From: Muribaculaceae bacterium Isolate-037 (Harlan)
GTDB lineage: Bacteria > Bacteroidota > Bacteroidia > Bacteroidales > Muribaculaceae
DNA: 64,000 nucleotides
Assembly (NCBI GenBank): GCA_003762615.1
Contig: RIAZ01000001.1
Span: forward strand, 62,001-126,000
Direction: 5' to 3'
Made by a program: the position numbers and the translations under genes. The number at the start of each line of letters is the position of its first letter. The first letter of the stretch is position 1. This document shows, one piece after another, positions 31,680 through 40,773 of this stretch. Below the pieces are notes generated by a model. It saw only the letters and a program-made list of their open reading frames with translations, was not told the DNA's origin and ran no database searches.

Positions 31680-33949
31680 ACATTAAATATAGAGAGATTG
31701 TAATAATTTAGAATGTCCTCCATCTCACGAATTGTATCGTCAAGATTTTCAGATAAGTGTGCGAAATTATATACTCGCTTAAGTTCATTTGCAAGCATAT
31801 TCTTTTCCATTTTGTATGTCTCTTCCGAATCACATACTTCTGGGGCCACCACCAGGTCATGGATTTCAGCCATATGCTTGTCGGGGTGAGTACGAAGTAT
31901 GCGTCCCCTTCGTTGAATGAATTGGCGGGGATTCCCCGTGCTCGCACAGAATATTGCCAGTTCACTTCTTGGCACATCAACGCCTTCGTCCAGACATTTC
32001 ATTGAAGTCAAGACATTTAGTTTACCCTCAGCAAAATCCCTTAAGAGGTTGTCTCTTTCAGTAGAGTTAGAGGTGAATTGTCTCACAGTTATTGTAGGAT
32101 TTAAGTCTCTAACAATCTTAGTATAGACATCTATCAGGTGAGCACTTTCCGCATCATCTCCTATTGTGTCTGTATTGTCGTAGATATCGGCATCTTCATC
32201 CCGTTTATTTCCTTCCGGTACATAAACGAGTGTGTAATCAAGATTGCCTTTATCTTTGATTCTTCTTTCAAGTATTTCTTTGAAAACCGCCTCCTTATTA
32301 GCTGCTTTATGGATGATGCACTTTCTCTTTAATAGTAGAGCGGTCAACATATCATCATCTTTAGGTCGAAATGTATTCTGGTTGAATACGTAATACTGCG
32401 CAAGCTTACGAGAAATTTCTAAATATTCCTCCATTTCGGACGATGTAAGTCTTACTATATGTGGATAATATCGATACCTGCAAAGCACACCCTTTTCAAT
32501 AGCCTCGGCCATAGAATACTCATAGATGTATGATGAATCGCACCCGAAGAATTTCATGATTTTGGAGGTAGTCTCCTCGTCGTATTGACGTTCTGGTGTT
32601 GCAGACAAACCAATACGTCTCAGATACGGAACATTCTTAAGCCGACTCAATATCTTGCCGGCTCCCATATTGTGTGCCTCGTCCGCAATCATCAAAACTT
32701 GTTTACGAGGAAATACATTGAGTCTGTTAAAGACATTATCACGAGCATAAGATGCATAAGTGCTAATGATGATATAGGAATATTTCTTTCCCGATGAATC
32801 CAGGCTTTCATTGAACTCAATATCATCAATTTCTTTTCTCCAATTTGGATTTTTAGAATAAACTTTTACGATTCCACTGAAACCAAATTTTTTGCATTCG
32901 ATAGCCCACTGATTTACAAGAGTGATTGTTGGCACAAGAATGAGTGCTTTATAGTAGCCGCTCCGCTTATATATTTCAAGAAGACAATTAAGCGACGTTA
33001 TAGTCTTGCCCGTACCCGTTGCCATGGCGAACAGCCCCTTCTGAATGTTGTTTTTCCAATTTTCAAAGGCTATCTGCTGGTATTCTCGTGGGCCGGACGG
33101 ATAAGGGAAGTGTGGAGCAATTAAATCGACTTGCTTTGAAACTTTCATCTTGTCGATAGCTGCGGTTATTCGCTCTTGAGCTTTCGATAACGCTTTTCGA
33201 ACTGTTGCCGGCATTCCCTCCTTATCTAGGCTATTGATTAGCTCTTGTTCATTTTCAAGAAGTTCTTGAAGATGTTTAGGCTGTGCCCGTTCAATTATAT
33301 ATCCTTTTAGATCCGCTGCATCAATAAATTCTATGTCATCATCTTCCCCTTTGAATGCTCTGTCAAAAGATTTTTGAATACCGTTGATTCTCCCAGTATC
33401 TGCCGGTCCGTTCCAGTCACAAAAGACACTTAGGCTCTCTTTGTTGTGCATTAATGCTGAAAGGGAGAAGTTGACAGAGCCTTCAAACCCTATCTTATTT
33501 ATTCCATCAGAGAAGGTACCGCATTTGGTGTGAGCGATACCGTTTCCATTAACCATGCGTACAATCTTAATCTCAATGTGGTCATTCCGTATCAGCCACG
33601 CAAGGCAATCGAAAAAATGCCGATTACGATTATTAAGAGTATAGCAAAGTGACTCGAAGTTACTTAAATCAAAGTATGGAAGATAATTTCCTTCATGAGC
33701 CATTGATATTGCACTAATGTCGTCACTGCTGAGGATGTCATTAATAATCATTCTCATCTTACCACCATTGTAAATGAAAGAAGCGAAGCCGTAAGAGAGG
33801 ACGTTAATAGCCGTCGAAGAGAAGAATCCCAGCATTAGATCAAAGGAAGTCGCATTGCACAAAGCCTCGGAAAAGAAACCAACAGGCTCCCATTCGGTTT
33901 TAGTCTGATACCTGAAATCTTCAGGCCATGTTACGTCCGTCTTCAACAT
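31676..33949 (-). CDS. Phospholipase D-domain SF2 helicase (effector module)
   Basis: The 757-residue protein has an N-terminal PLD-like domain with HTK (H140, K142) and GSVNFS (157-162), which needs a partner half-site for nuclease activity. A superfamily 2 helicase follows: Walker A ATGTGKT (310-316), DEAH (423-426), LSATPE (about 449-453) and motif VI QRRGRILR near 640-650. Similar PLD-helicases pair with phosphorothioation genes. In my reading it belongs to an SspFGH-like module that damages unmodified invading DNA. That assignment comes from gene order. It overlaps the small gene by 4 bases. Confidence 0.8.
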   Translation of the reverse strand: MLKTDVTWPEDFRYQTKTEWEPVGFFSEALCNATSFDLMLGFFSSTAINVLSYGFASFIYNGGKMRMIINDILSSDDISAISMAHEGNYLPYFDLSNFESLCYTLNNRNRHFFDCLAWLIRNDHIEIKIVRMVNGNGIAHTKCGTFSDGINKIGFEGSVNFSLSALMHNKESLSVFCDWNGPADTGRINGIQKSFDRAFKGEDDDIEFIDAADLKGYIIERAQPKHLQELLENEQELINSLDKEGMPATVRKALSKAQERITAAIDKMKVSKQVDLIAPHFPYPSGPREYQQIAFENWKNNIQKGLFAMATGTGKTITSLNCLLEIYKRSGYYKALILVPTITLVNQWAIECKKFGFSGIVKVYSKNPNWRKEIDDIEFNESLDSSGKKYSYIIISTYASYARDNVFNRLNVFPRKQVLMIADEAHNMGAGKILSRLKNVPYLRRIGLSATPERQYDEETTSKIMKFFGCDSSYIYEYSMAEAIEKGVLCRYRYYPHIVRLTSSEMEEYLEISRKLAQYYVFNQNTFRPKDDDMLTALLLKRKCIIHKAANKEAVFKEILERRIKDKGNLDYTLVYVPEGNKRDEDADIYDNTDTIGDDAESAHLIDVYTKIVRDLNPTITVRQFTSNSTERDNLLRDFAEGKLNVLTSMKCLDEGVDVPRSELAIFCASTGNPRQFIQRRGRILRTHPDKHMAEIHDLVVAPEVCDSEETYKMEKNMLANELKRVYNFAHLSENLDDTIREMEDILNYYNLSIFNV

Positions 33950-33955
33950 ACCAAA

Positions 33956-35062
33956 TTATATAAAACAGTTAGCGCAAAATGCATCATTGTCGTCATCGTC
34001 AAACATATCCACAAGAAGTCCGGTGCCGGCTTTTCTCTTTGCTTCTTGTTTCTTAATGGCATCAAGTTTAATTTGTCGAATACGCTCAGGACGAATCATT
34101 TCTTCAAGACTTTCGTTCTGATTCCATGTATAGCCATCCTTTTCAAATTCCATTGCTTTTGCAAATAGATCCGGATGCTGTTCATAGAGCCATATCCATT
34201 CTATTTTCTGTTGGAAGAAACAGAAGTAACAGCCTGAACGACTGCGGTTATATATGCCTACTTTTCCATCTACCTCGAATTCGATAGGTTTATAATAGGC
34301 TGGGACTCCAACACCACTATCTTCCAAGATTCTGAAAATATCCTCTTTGATAAGAATATCCTCATTGTCAACAAGAGGAAATTCATCCAATTTGCCGACT
34401 GGATAATCTGTACCTTTAAGATATTCAAAAACCGCCTGATTGAATAATTTCAAGTCAATATCCATCAATGCACTTGTTTTCTTGGCATAGTAGAAGTCCT
34501 TGGTCAGTGGATGCTCCAGAATTTCTTTCAATTTTTCCTTCATATCATCAGGAGCAAGAGAAAGATATATGTCTGTAAACCTCGCTATATTATTCTTATG
34601 TACGATGTTGTGAATTACATCAATACTCCATATATTTCTTCTAAAAGGAAAAATTGCTTGAATATTCGGCTTGGTTGATATGTAACCCTCACGATCTTCG
34701 TCACCACGAATACCAACGTATGAAATCGTAGGTTCGTCACCTACAAAGCGTTCCATCTCAGCCAATTTCATTTTTTGCGTACACCAACGCTGTTGTGGAG
34801 AAGGAAGAAAATTGCCGGATGCACGTAAAAAATGCTCAAAGGGTGTCGGCTCCGGACTCCCTTCTACCGCTCTTAGTCGTTTAATACCTCCAAGAAATGA
34901 TTCAAGACGATTAATCAGTAGATCGGTTTCAGCAAGTTCACAACCAGTGTCAGTATTATAATATTCTACATTGAGATCTGGGTATTTCGACTTCATGTAG
35001 ATAGCCAATGCCGCACTATCCTTTCCTCCGGAGATTCCTAATACATGTCTAACCATAATCAT
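33956..35062 (-). CDS. sspD: SspD-like PAPS-reductase family protein (DNA phosphorothioation)
   Basis: A 368-residue protein with the PP-loop SGGKDS (11-16) of ATP-pyrophosphatases/PAPS reductases, the CTQK motif near 94, and Cys pairs in SGCYFCFFQ (about 275-283) and CANCF at the C-terminus. DndC and SspD of this family use cysteine-derived sulfur and ATP activation to place sulfur in the DNA backbone. Its place between a large P-loop ATPase and a helicase, downstream of a DUF4007 gene, is the sspBCD order. The sulfur donor (an IscS/SspA cysteine desulfurase) is not in the window. The start overlaps the SspC stop by 4 bases; a second Met two codons later is possible. Confidence 0.8.
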   Translation of the reverse strand: MIMVRHVLGISGGKDSAALAIYMKSKYPDLNVEYYNTDTGCELAETDLLINRLESFLGGIKRLRAVEGSPEPTPFEHFLRASGNFLPSPQQRWCTQKMKLAEMERFVGDEPTISYVGIRGDEDREGYISTKPNIQAIFPFRRNIWSIDVIHNIVHKNNIARFTDIYLSLAPDDMKEKLKEILEHPLTKDFYYAKKTSALMDIDLKLFNQAVFEYLKGTDYPVGKLDEFPLVDNEDILIKEDIFRILEDSGVGVPAYYKPIEFEVDGKVGIYNRSRSGCYFCFFQQKIEWIWLYEQHPDLFAKAMEFEKDGYTWNQNESLEEMIRPERIRQIKLDAIKKQEAKRKAGTGLLVDMFDDDDNDAFCANCFI

Positions 35063-38000
35063 TTCAATTTTTCATTCAACAATTTAAGCAGAACACATAT
35101 ATCAAGGTCTCGATCCCCAGACATGGATTCTGAAAGTTTTTCCATCATCTGATTGGCTTTAATTTTCTTTGTAGAAGGGAGCCGGAATGTCTTTGCCTCT
35201 GAGAAATCGCCACTGGCAGTAGCCAACTCAAAATTAAATGCTTCGTCTCCATCTTCGAGGGCAACATCTGTTGAAATGGACGACGCGCGTTCCAATTCAC
35301 TGAAAAGATGTAGAAGCCTATTTACGAGAAGTGATTCTTCATTATCTTTAGTTTCTTCAAGACGTTTGTCGTTGACAACAATGGTAATTTTCTCATAAAA
35401 CTCTTTGCGATTGTCAGACGGTACAAGGATCCGTTCTAAAAATGATTTACTTTTTGGAGTAAGAAGATTTCCGTTCACCGTAGAATAACGTTTTGTGAGA
35501 AGCGGTTTATACTCGTCAAAGTCTGTTGTTAGACCGATATATTCCTTTACTTTATGCTCTATACGATCAATTAGAAAATCATAACAAGTATTAAGATCTC
35601 TTACTGCGGTACGGATAAGCTGAAGATACTGCGAGACGAAAGAGTCGCTATTCAAGTCGCGATAACCGAGTGCGGCAGGTAAGTCATCAAAAAATGTCTT
35701 TACCGGATCTTGCGCCTGAGCAAGTACATCTCTGAATTTGACCGTGAAAGGATTATCAAACTTTCGCGTAGTCTTGGCATACCTGTTAAGCGTACGATAA
35801 AAATGGAAAAATGGTTTAACAGTATCCAAAAGTGAATCAGTGCTTATGGCTACGCCATCATCTTTGCGAAGGAACTGACGGTAACGCTTAAAAAATTCCA
35901 AGCGCACCCCGGATACATCGAAAGCCTTGACAGAAAATTTTTTAAGTTGCTTTTGAAGTAGCTCAAAAACTTCTTTATTGAGATTCAGTACAAAAACGCT
36001 ATCATTATAAAGGGCATAGTCCTGCTGATTGACATACAAGAATATAGGTAGCCAAATATCAATTACGCCTTGTTTAAGTTTATACGGACGTGTGCGAAGT
36101 ATCTCGGACAGATCTGTCAGTTTCCGAGGTCTATCAACGCTGGATTTTAAGAATTCAATGCAGACTTGCCAAAGGGATTGAAGTTCCGGTTGAGTTGGTG
36201 CTCCCAATATCCAGTTTCCATTTTCATCTTGACGGTGAATACCAGAATCTCGCAGCAATGTATAATAGATTGTCTTCTCAGGAGGAAAAGATTGTTTTGC
36301 GAAGCCGAAATCCTCCTCATCAGAATGAAGAAGCATGGCATCCAATAGATTTACTCTTGCCAATGAAATAGCAGAACTGAGTTTTTGCTTATTGAATAAT
36401 TCATTCCGAATAATTGGTGTTTTATGATATACTTCGGTGCATACTCTTGAAATGAGTTCGTTCAATTCTTTAAGAGAATGAATCCTTAGTTCCTCTCCAT
36501 GAAAGTACCAGATTATAGAGCTTGTCGGTGATGCAATCTCCTCATTCAATGCACTGTTGAGTTTCTGTGTCTCATATCTTTTCTGATTCTCCAATTCTGC
36601 TTTTGCCACATTGTCATCCATTGCCACATTGTCTATAACATACTGGAGTTTCTTTATTTCGTGGAGATGCTTTGTTATGGAATCAGTGTTCTTAAAATAT
36701 GCGTATACATTGGCACCAGCATTGTGCTTCTCTGATAATTCCTTGACATAGTTATGGATGTCCGATAAAGGGAATACCAAATGGATATACCCATCAATCT
36801 CTCCTGTTGGTTCAATATTTATCGGTTCATTCGTAACCTTGAACTCAAAGTAACGAGGTGTGCCGGTATGATAATATGACTCATTGGCCAAAAATACACG
36901 AGGGCGGACATGACCTCCAATTTCCTCAATAGATAATGAAGGAGTGGGAACAATTCCTGCTGCCTTGTAAAGTTCGTCTTCAAGATTGAGATTAGTTCCC
37001 TCAAAAAGGATGTATTGTGATTTATACTGTGCGTAACGAATTATTTTTAACGAAGTAAGTTTATCAATAATGGTCATAGGCTGATTTATACCCATAGCAT
37101 TTTGAGCATAAATCTCAATAAACTCCTTTGTAAGTCTAATTCCTGCAAAAAAGATGTTTAGCAGACCAATTAACTTTATGATTTTTGTAGCCGATTCAAT
37201 AAAGTTGAAACTTGCATCAATACAGCTAATTCTTTCTAAAGCAACGGTCAGCGACCGCCATCCGGTAGAATCGGAATTAGATTCTGATAATGCAGAGAAA
37301 TAATGATAGCGAAGATAATCGCATACATCACTTACGTTATATGTGTTATTCGGTGTTGGCTCAAACTCATTGAGAGATCCTTTGCCTTGGGCAGAGAGAA
37401 ATGAGAATAGACTTCGTTCATTTTGACCATACCGTTGGATTGCAATTGTCAAAACAACGGATGAAACCGGGTCAAGGGGATATAATTTTTCAGCAGTAGA
37501 AAACTTGAATCTATCTGAAACAATTTTCGATGAAATTGCGAAATCATAAAGAATTTTGAAGCCGAGCTTAGCTGCCGTGGTTATAGACAAAGGCTTGGCT
37601 TCCATCTGTTGAGTTGTCAGATAAAGTAGTTGTTCTACCGGCTCCGCAAATACAACTTCTTCAAAACGACCCTTAACCTTCTGCCATTCGTTTCGCTGCG
37701 TATCTGTGAGTTTGACTGCGTATGAACCGAAATTTTGATGAAGAGTAGTAATCAGGATAATGTTCCTACTTGGCACATTCACGAATTCCGCTAACTTCTG
37801 AAGGAAGTAAAGTTCTTTCTCAGGATTATTATTGGCAGCATACTCCAAAATTTTCCCAAACTCATCAATAACAATGAAAAGGAATTTGTTCTGTTTACGA
37901 AGTTGCTGATAATATTGATGTAGGTAATCAATCGGATTTTCATTCTCTGTAGACAGTTTCCGACCAATCAATTTACTTAGCGGTGCATAATCGCCAACAA

Positions 38001-38265
38001 TATTCAGGAACTCAAAATCTTTAACGTCGCCAAAGACTTTCCTGTTTCGTACCAGTTGACCGATTCGGTTTTTGATGTCATTCTCAAATGCAAGAATGAA
38101 ACTCGACTTCCCAGTGCCGTATGTTCCGATAAGTGTGAAAGAATGGTGTCCGCTATTGAAACCGTTTACCAAACTTCCTACAACGAGCTTGGCATTCTCA
38201 GTAACAATGTAATTAAAATCGTTAGCGGTATTATGCTCAATATTTACTGAAGGGATATAACTCAT
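35059..38265 (-). CDS. sspC: SspC-like large P-loop ATPase
   Basis: The 1068-residue protein has Walker A GTYGTGKSS (47-55), Walker B FIVIDEFGK (130-138) and a sensor-like LITTLHQNFGSYA (about 174-186). A long, mostly helical remainder lacks other catalytic motifs. The size and position after DUF4007 fit SspC, the ATPase required for single-strand phosphorothioation. The C-terminus ends in helices before an ATGA overlap with SspD. BREX BrxC/PglY-type ATPases are the main alternative, but no other BREX gene is present. Confidence 0.75.
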   Translation of the reverse strand: MSYIPSVNIEHNTANDFNYIVTENAKLVVGSLVNGFNSGHHSFTLIGTYGTGKSSFILAFENDIKNRIGQLVRNRKVFGDVKDFEFLNIVGDYAPLSKLIGRKLSTENENPIDYLHQYYQQLRKQNKFLFIVIDEFGKILEYAANNNPEKELYFLQKLAEFVNVPSRNIILITTLHQNFGSYAVKLTDTQRNEWQKVKGRFEEVVFAEPVEQLLYLTTQQMEAKPLSITTAAKLGFKILYDFAISSKIVSDRFKFSTAEKLYPLDPVSSVVLTIAIQRYGQNERSLFSFLSAQGKGSLNEFEPTPNNTYNVSDVCDYLRYHYFSALSESNSDSTGWRSLTVALERISCIDASFNFIESATKIIKLIGLLNIFFAGIRLTKEFIEIYAQNAMGINQPMTIIDKLTSLKIIRYAQYKSQYILFEGTNLNLEDELYKAAGIVPTPSLSIEEIGGHVRPRVFLANESYYHTGTPRYFEFKVTNEPINIEPTGEIDGYIHLVFPLSDIHNYVKELSEKHNAGANVYAYFKNTDSITKHLHEIKKLQYVIDNVAMDDNVAKAELENQKRYETQKLNSALNEEIASPTSSIIWYFHGEELRIHSLKELNELISRVCTEVYHKTPIIRNELFNKQKLSSAISLARVNLLDAMLLHSDEEDFGFAKQSFPPEKTIYYTLLRDSGIHRQDENGNWILGAPTQPELQSLWQVCIEFLKSSVDRPRKLTDLSEILRTRPYKLKQGVIDIWLPIFLYVNQQDYALYNDSVFVLNLNKEVFELLQKQLKKFSVKAFDVSGVRLEFFKRYRQFLRKDDGVAISTDSLLDTVKPFFHFYRTLNRYAKTTRKFDNPFTVKFRDVLAQAQDPVKTFFDDLPAALGYRDLNSDSFVSQYLQLIRTAVRDLNTCYDFLIDRIEHKVKEYIGLTTDFDEYKPLLTKRYSTVNGNLLTPKSKSFLERILVPSDNRKEFYEKITIVVNDKRLEETKDNEESLLVNRLLHLFSELERASSISTDVALEDGDEAFNFELATASGDFSEAKTFRLPSTKKIKANQMMEKLSESMSGDRDLDICVLLKLLNEKLK

Positions 38266-39122
38266 CGTTGTTCGTAATATTTGTCAAGAATAGATAGTGA
38301 CTCAAAATTTGATAGGAATTGGACATTCTTCACGCCACTATTATCTGTAAAGGAAATCATTCCCGGATACTTTTGCTCTACGGATTGAATCATCTGGATA
38401 AGAGAAACTATTGGCATACTGAATGTCAAAGCCAATTCCGTCAATTTGTCAAACGATATTGTCCTATCTCCTTTGGCGATATAATGTAGGGCATAAAGAA
38501 TGATTTCAGGAGAAATCTCGGCAGGAGAAACTTCTCTGAAAACATAATAATCTTCCTCATCCTTACCCTTAGTACCTTTGTGAATCAGGTTTAATTCGAG
38601 AAGAATGGATGAAAAATCCTCAATTGACTTTAGGTCTGATGGGGAAACATAGTTCTTCAGCAAAACTCCAATATCTTTACGGACAGTATTCTCATTGTAG
38701 ACATTCTTCTGCTCTGGCACAGAGCATTTCCTTTTGATGAAATTTTGAAGTTCAGTTTTTGTAAACTCTTTTTTCTCTCGTTGATATTCAACGAATAGAA
38801 GATTATAAAGTGATGCTTCCTTTGTCGACACTATTAAGAAGTGAAGCAACCAAATAGTATTTATGTCTTGAACATATTGGTCACGACCAGTTGCGGAATC
38901 AAAAAGGTAAGAGGCAACCGATAATGGTTCATCTATTTTGATTAAACCAAATGCACGAAGCCAAAATCGGATGGAAGCTACCATATTTTTGCCTACACCA
39001 AGAATAGCAACACTATCCGGACTGCTGAAACGATTGCCGTTCAGCAAGAAATCATATCCTTTTTTCAGCCAAAGAGATTTACACTGAAAGGACTCATGTC
39101 CCGAAAAGCAGTATCTACTCAA
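38262..39122 (-). CDS. sspB: SspB-like DUF4007 protein
   Basis: The 286-residue protein has the DUF4007 layout: start MSRYCFSGHESFQCKSLWLKK, then GVGKNMVASIRFWLRAFGLI (about 52-71) and a C-terminal half of winged-helix type. In characterised Ssp systems the DUF4007 protein SspB is a DNA nickase that begins phosphorothioation at its recognition site. First gene of the seven-gene operon, with a 4-base overlap with SspC and its 5' end 30 bp from a 17-bp palindrome. I did not identify catalytic residues by alignment. Confidence 0.8.
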   Translation of the reverse strand: MSRYCFSGHESFQCKSLWLKKGYDFLLNGNRFSSPDSVAILGVGKNMVASIRFWLRAFGLIKIDEPLSVASYLFDSATGRDQYVQDINTIWLLHFLIVSTKEASLYNLLFVEYQREKKEFTKTELQNFIKRKCSVPEQKNVYNENTVRKDIGVLLKNYVSPSDLKSIEDFSSILLELNLIHKGTKGKDEEDYYVFREVSPAEISPEIILYALHYIAKGDRTISFDKLTELALTFSMPIVSLIQMIQSVEQKYPGMISFTDNSGVKNVQFLSNFESLSILDKYYEQR

Positions 39123-39151
39123 AATCGTAATGTATTATTAGTTTACTTCTT

Positions 39152-39168
39152 ATCTCTTAGTAAGAGAT
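39152..39168. promoter_or_regulatory. Palindrome 1 in the divergent ssp control region
   Basis: ATCTCTTAGTAAGAGAT, a perfect 8-bp palindrome around a central G, followed by TTGT. It lies 29 bp upstream of the SspB-like start. An identical-arm copy is at 39327-39343. Probably an operator. Confidence 0.6.
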
Positions 39169-39306
39169 TTGTTAAAACACTAATAAATTGTTAATCAATA
39201 GAGTATAATGTAACTTTAGACAAACTTGCTTAACAAAATGAACTTTGATTATTTCAGGTGTAGCGATTATTTAGTATTTCACTACCTAAATATCAGAAAT
39301 AATTAC

Positions 39307-39343
39307 TAAATTTGCATAATTTAGGTATCTCTTACTAAGAGAT
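39307..39343 (+). promoter_or_regulatory. Promoter and palindrome 2 for the sulfur-binding-domain-like gene
   Basis: TAAATTTG (39307-39314) matches the -7 consensus. ATCTCTTACTAAGAGAT (39327-39343), followed by TTGT, lies in the expected 5' leader, 8 bp before the ATG. A bound protein would block transcription or initiation. Confidence 0.6.
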
Positions 39344-39351
39344 TTGTCCAC

Positions 39352-39867
39352 ATGCTAAACAATATGACACTAAATGGATATATAGATTGTCTTTTACATC
39401 TTCCTGTAAATAAAAAAGATAATCTTGTTGCGCCACATAAGGCAGTTCTGTTATTGACAATATTGGAATTGATTAAATCCGGTGAAATTGACCGCCCATT
39501 TATACCTCTTACAAAATCTTTGGAAAAGGCTTTTAAAGCTACATGGAATCTGTATGTAAAGTCATCTGGCAGTTTCAAATGTGCATTAAATTATCCCTTT
39601 TATCATCTGTCATCATCTCCATTTTGGACATTGGTCAAACTCCCATCATTTGAATGCCGAAAAGAATATTCGTTGTCAGCACTGAAGAAAAGTTTTGCTG
39701 GAGCTGTTATCGATGAAGATTTGTTTCAGTTGATGAAAGATGATGCAAGCAGATCAGTAATCGAAAATATTCTAATTAAGACATACCTTAGCTCCGAATA
39801 TCCTACACACAGTTCTGCCAATGTTGTTTTATCTACTTTGGCAATATTTCTCCTGACAGTTGCATGA
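39352..39867 (+). CDS. Stand-alone sulfur-binding-domain-like protein (putative phosphorothioate reader)
   Basis: The 171-residue protein resembles the N-terminal/sulfur-binding domain of phosphorothioate-dependent HNH endonucleases of the ScoMcrA type. It has APHKAVLLLTILELIKSGEI (27-46; the family shows APHKPLLLL) and YPFYHLSSSPFWTL (81-94; family YPF-x-L-...-W). No HNH nuclease motif follows, and the protein ends shortly after the domain. It is divergent from the SspB-like gene and carries a palindrome in its own leader. A sensor or transcriptional regulator of the phosphorothioation operon is the inferred role. A truncated nuclease gene is the alternative. ATG 39364 is another possible start. 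Confidence 0.55.
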   Translation: MLNNMTLNGYIDCLLHLPVNKKDNLVAPHKAVLLLTILELIKSGEIDRPFIPLTKSLEKAFKATWNLYVKSSGSFKCALNYPFYHLSSSPFWTLVKLPSFECRKEYSLSALKKSFAGAVIDEDLFQLMKDDASRSVIENILIKTYLSSEYPTHSSANVVLSTLAIFLLTVA

Positions 39868-39910
39868 ATACCAAGTTACACTTAAATGTGGTTTGACATC
39901 AATATTATAA

Positions 39911-40096
39911 TTAAAGTATTTTCCAAGTTCCACCCCTATCGGGGCTATCGTTAGTGATAATTCCAAGATTCTGCATGAACTTTAAATCGCGTTGTATAGT
40001 CCGACTTGTTGTTCCTATAGTTGATGCCAATATAGGTGCGGAAATTTCTTGATCGCTCTCAATCAGAGCGAGTATTTTGCGCTGACGATCATTCAA
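39911..40096 (-). CDS. Tiny winged-helix protein (possible fragment)
   Basis: A 61-residue wHTH (MNDRQRKILALIESDQEISA, then ILASTIGTTSRTIQRDLKFM) like the C-terminal HTH of AlbA_2-type ATP-binding proteins or DeoR/BirA-like regulators. The larger parent domain is absent, which suggests a remnant. However, a minus-strand -7 element TAATTTTG sits at 40130-40123 inside the 39-bp repeat, so it might be expressed. Confidence 0.5.
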   Translation of the reverse strand: MNDRQRKILALIESDQEISAPILASTIGTTSRTIQRDLKFMQNLGIITNDSPDRGGTWKIL

Positions 40097-40103
40097 TTTT
40101 CTA

Positions 40104-40142
40104 TAGAGTCAATCGACAAGTGCAAAATTAACAAATCCTTTT
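40104..40142. repeat. 39-bp direct repeat, copy A
   Basis: Matches 42083-42121 at 37 of 39 positions and in the same orientation. The two copies bracket the DUF1016 nuclease and its fragment. Both contain CAAAATTA, which is a -7 consensus on the minus strand. Confidence 0.65.
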
Positions 40143-40316
40143 CGCCTTGCAGCGCCTCAAACTGACATGACTTACCGAACTGCCCAAAAACAAAAAATCC
40201 CGATCCATCACACTGAAGCGTAGTGAACCAGGAGGTAGGATTATGTCGTTATTGATAATATAATCAGATGGTACTCATTCTATATTTATTACAGAATATT
40301 ATTTACATCGTAATTG
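40143..40316. other. Gene-free remnant sequence
   Basis: Between the repeat and the DUF1016 fragment there is no credible frame or terminator. Confidence 0.4.
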
Positions 40317-40547
40317 CTACTCATATTCTTTTTCCGAAAGTTTCTCCAAAGACGATTCTATTTCCTCAATTGATGGCAGAGAACTCTTTATTTCGGTAGG
40401 AATCAACTTGGATAGTTCGTATTGCGATATGCCGAGAGGAAGATTGTATGCTTCCAAAGAATATTGAGCCTCAATATTGTCTTTGTCCTTGCAAATCAGA
40501 AGACCTATGGTCGGGTTGTCTTGTTCTCCTTTAAGCTGATGATTCAC
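40317..40547 (-). pseudogene. C-terminal fragment of a DUF1016 (YhcG-type) nuclease
   Basis: The 76-residue frame NPTIGLLICKDKDNIEAQYS, YNLPLGISQYELSKLIPTEI matches the extreme C-terminus of PDDEXK DUF1016 proteins; compare LGLILCTEGSNEQIELLQLD in the complete gene at 40774. The N-terminal and catalytic parts are missing, so it is a decayed second copy, not a duplicate of the same type. Confidence 0.7.
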
Positions 40548-40553
40548 AGTAGG

Positions 40554-40736
40554 TCAGTGTCGAGAAAATTGAGTAGGACATTTCGCCCCAGCCATTCTCG
40601 ATAGTTTTTCTAACGAAGAATAACGATTTGCGACAATAGAATTTGCAGCAGGTTGCTGCAAATTTTCAAACAGGCTAATATAAGTTCGATAAAAATCAAA
40701 CACATTTCGAAGAAGATTCGAAAGTTCTTTCTTCAT
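40554..40736 (-). CDS. Small frame of uncertain reality
   Basis: A 60-residue frame (MKKELSNLLRNVFDFYRTYI start) between the DUF1016 fragment and the complete DUF1016 gene. The helical N-terminus could be a remnant of a restriction-related protein. No family or start signal supports it. Confidence 0.25.
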   Translation of the reverse strand: MKKELSNLLRNVFDFYRTYISLFENLQQPAANSIVANRYSSLEKLSRMAGAKCPTQFSRH

Positions 40737-40773
40737 ATTTTCGTCGATGTCTCATACTTGCTTCATCGTATGC

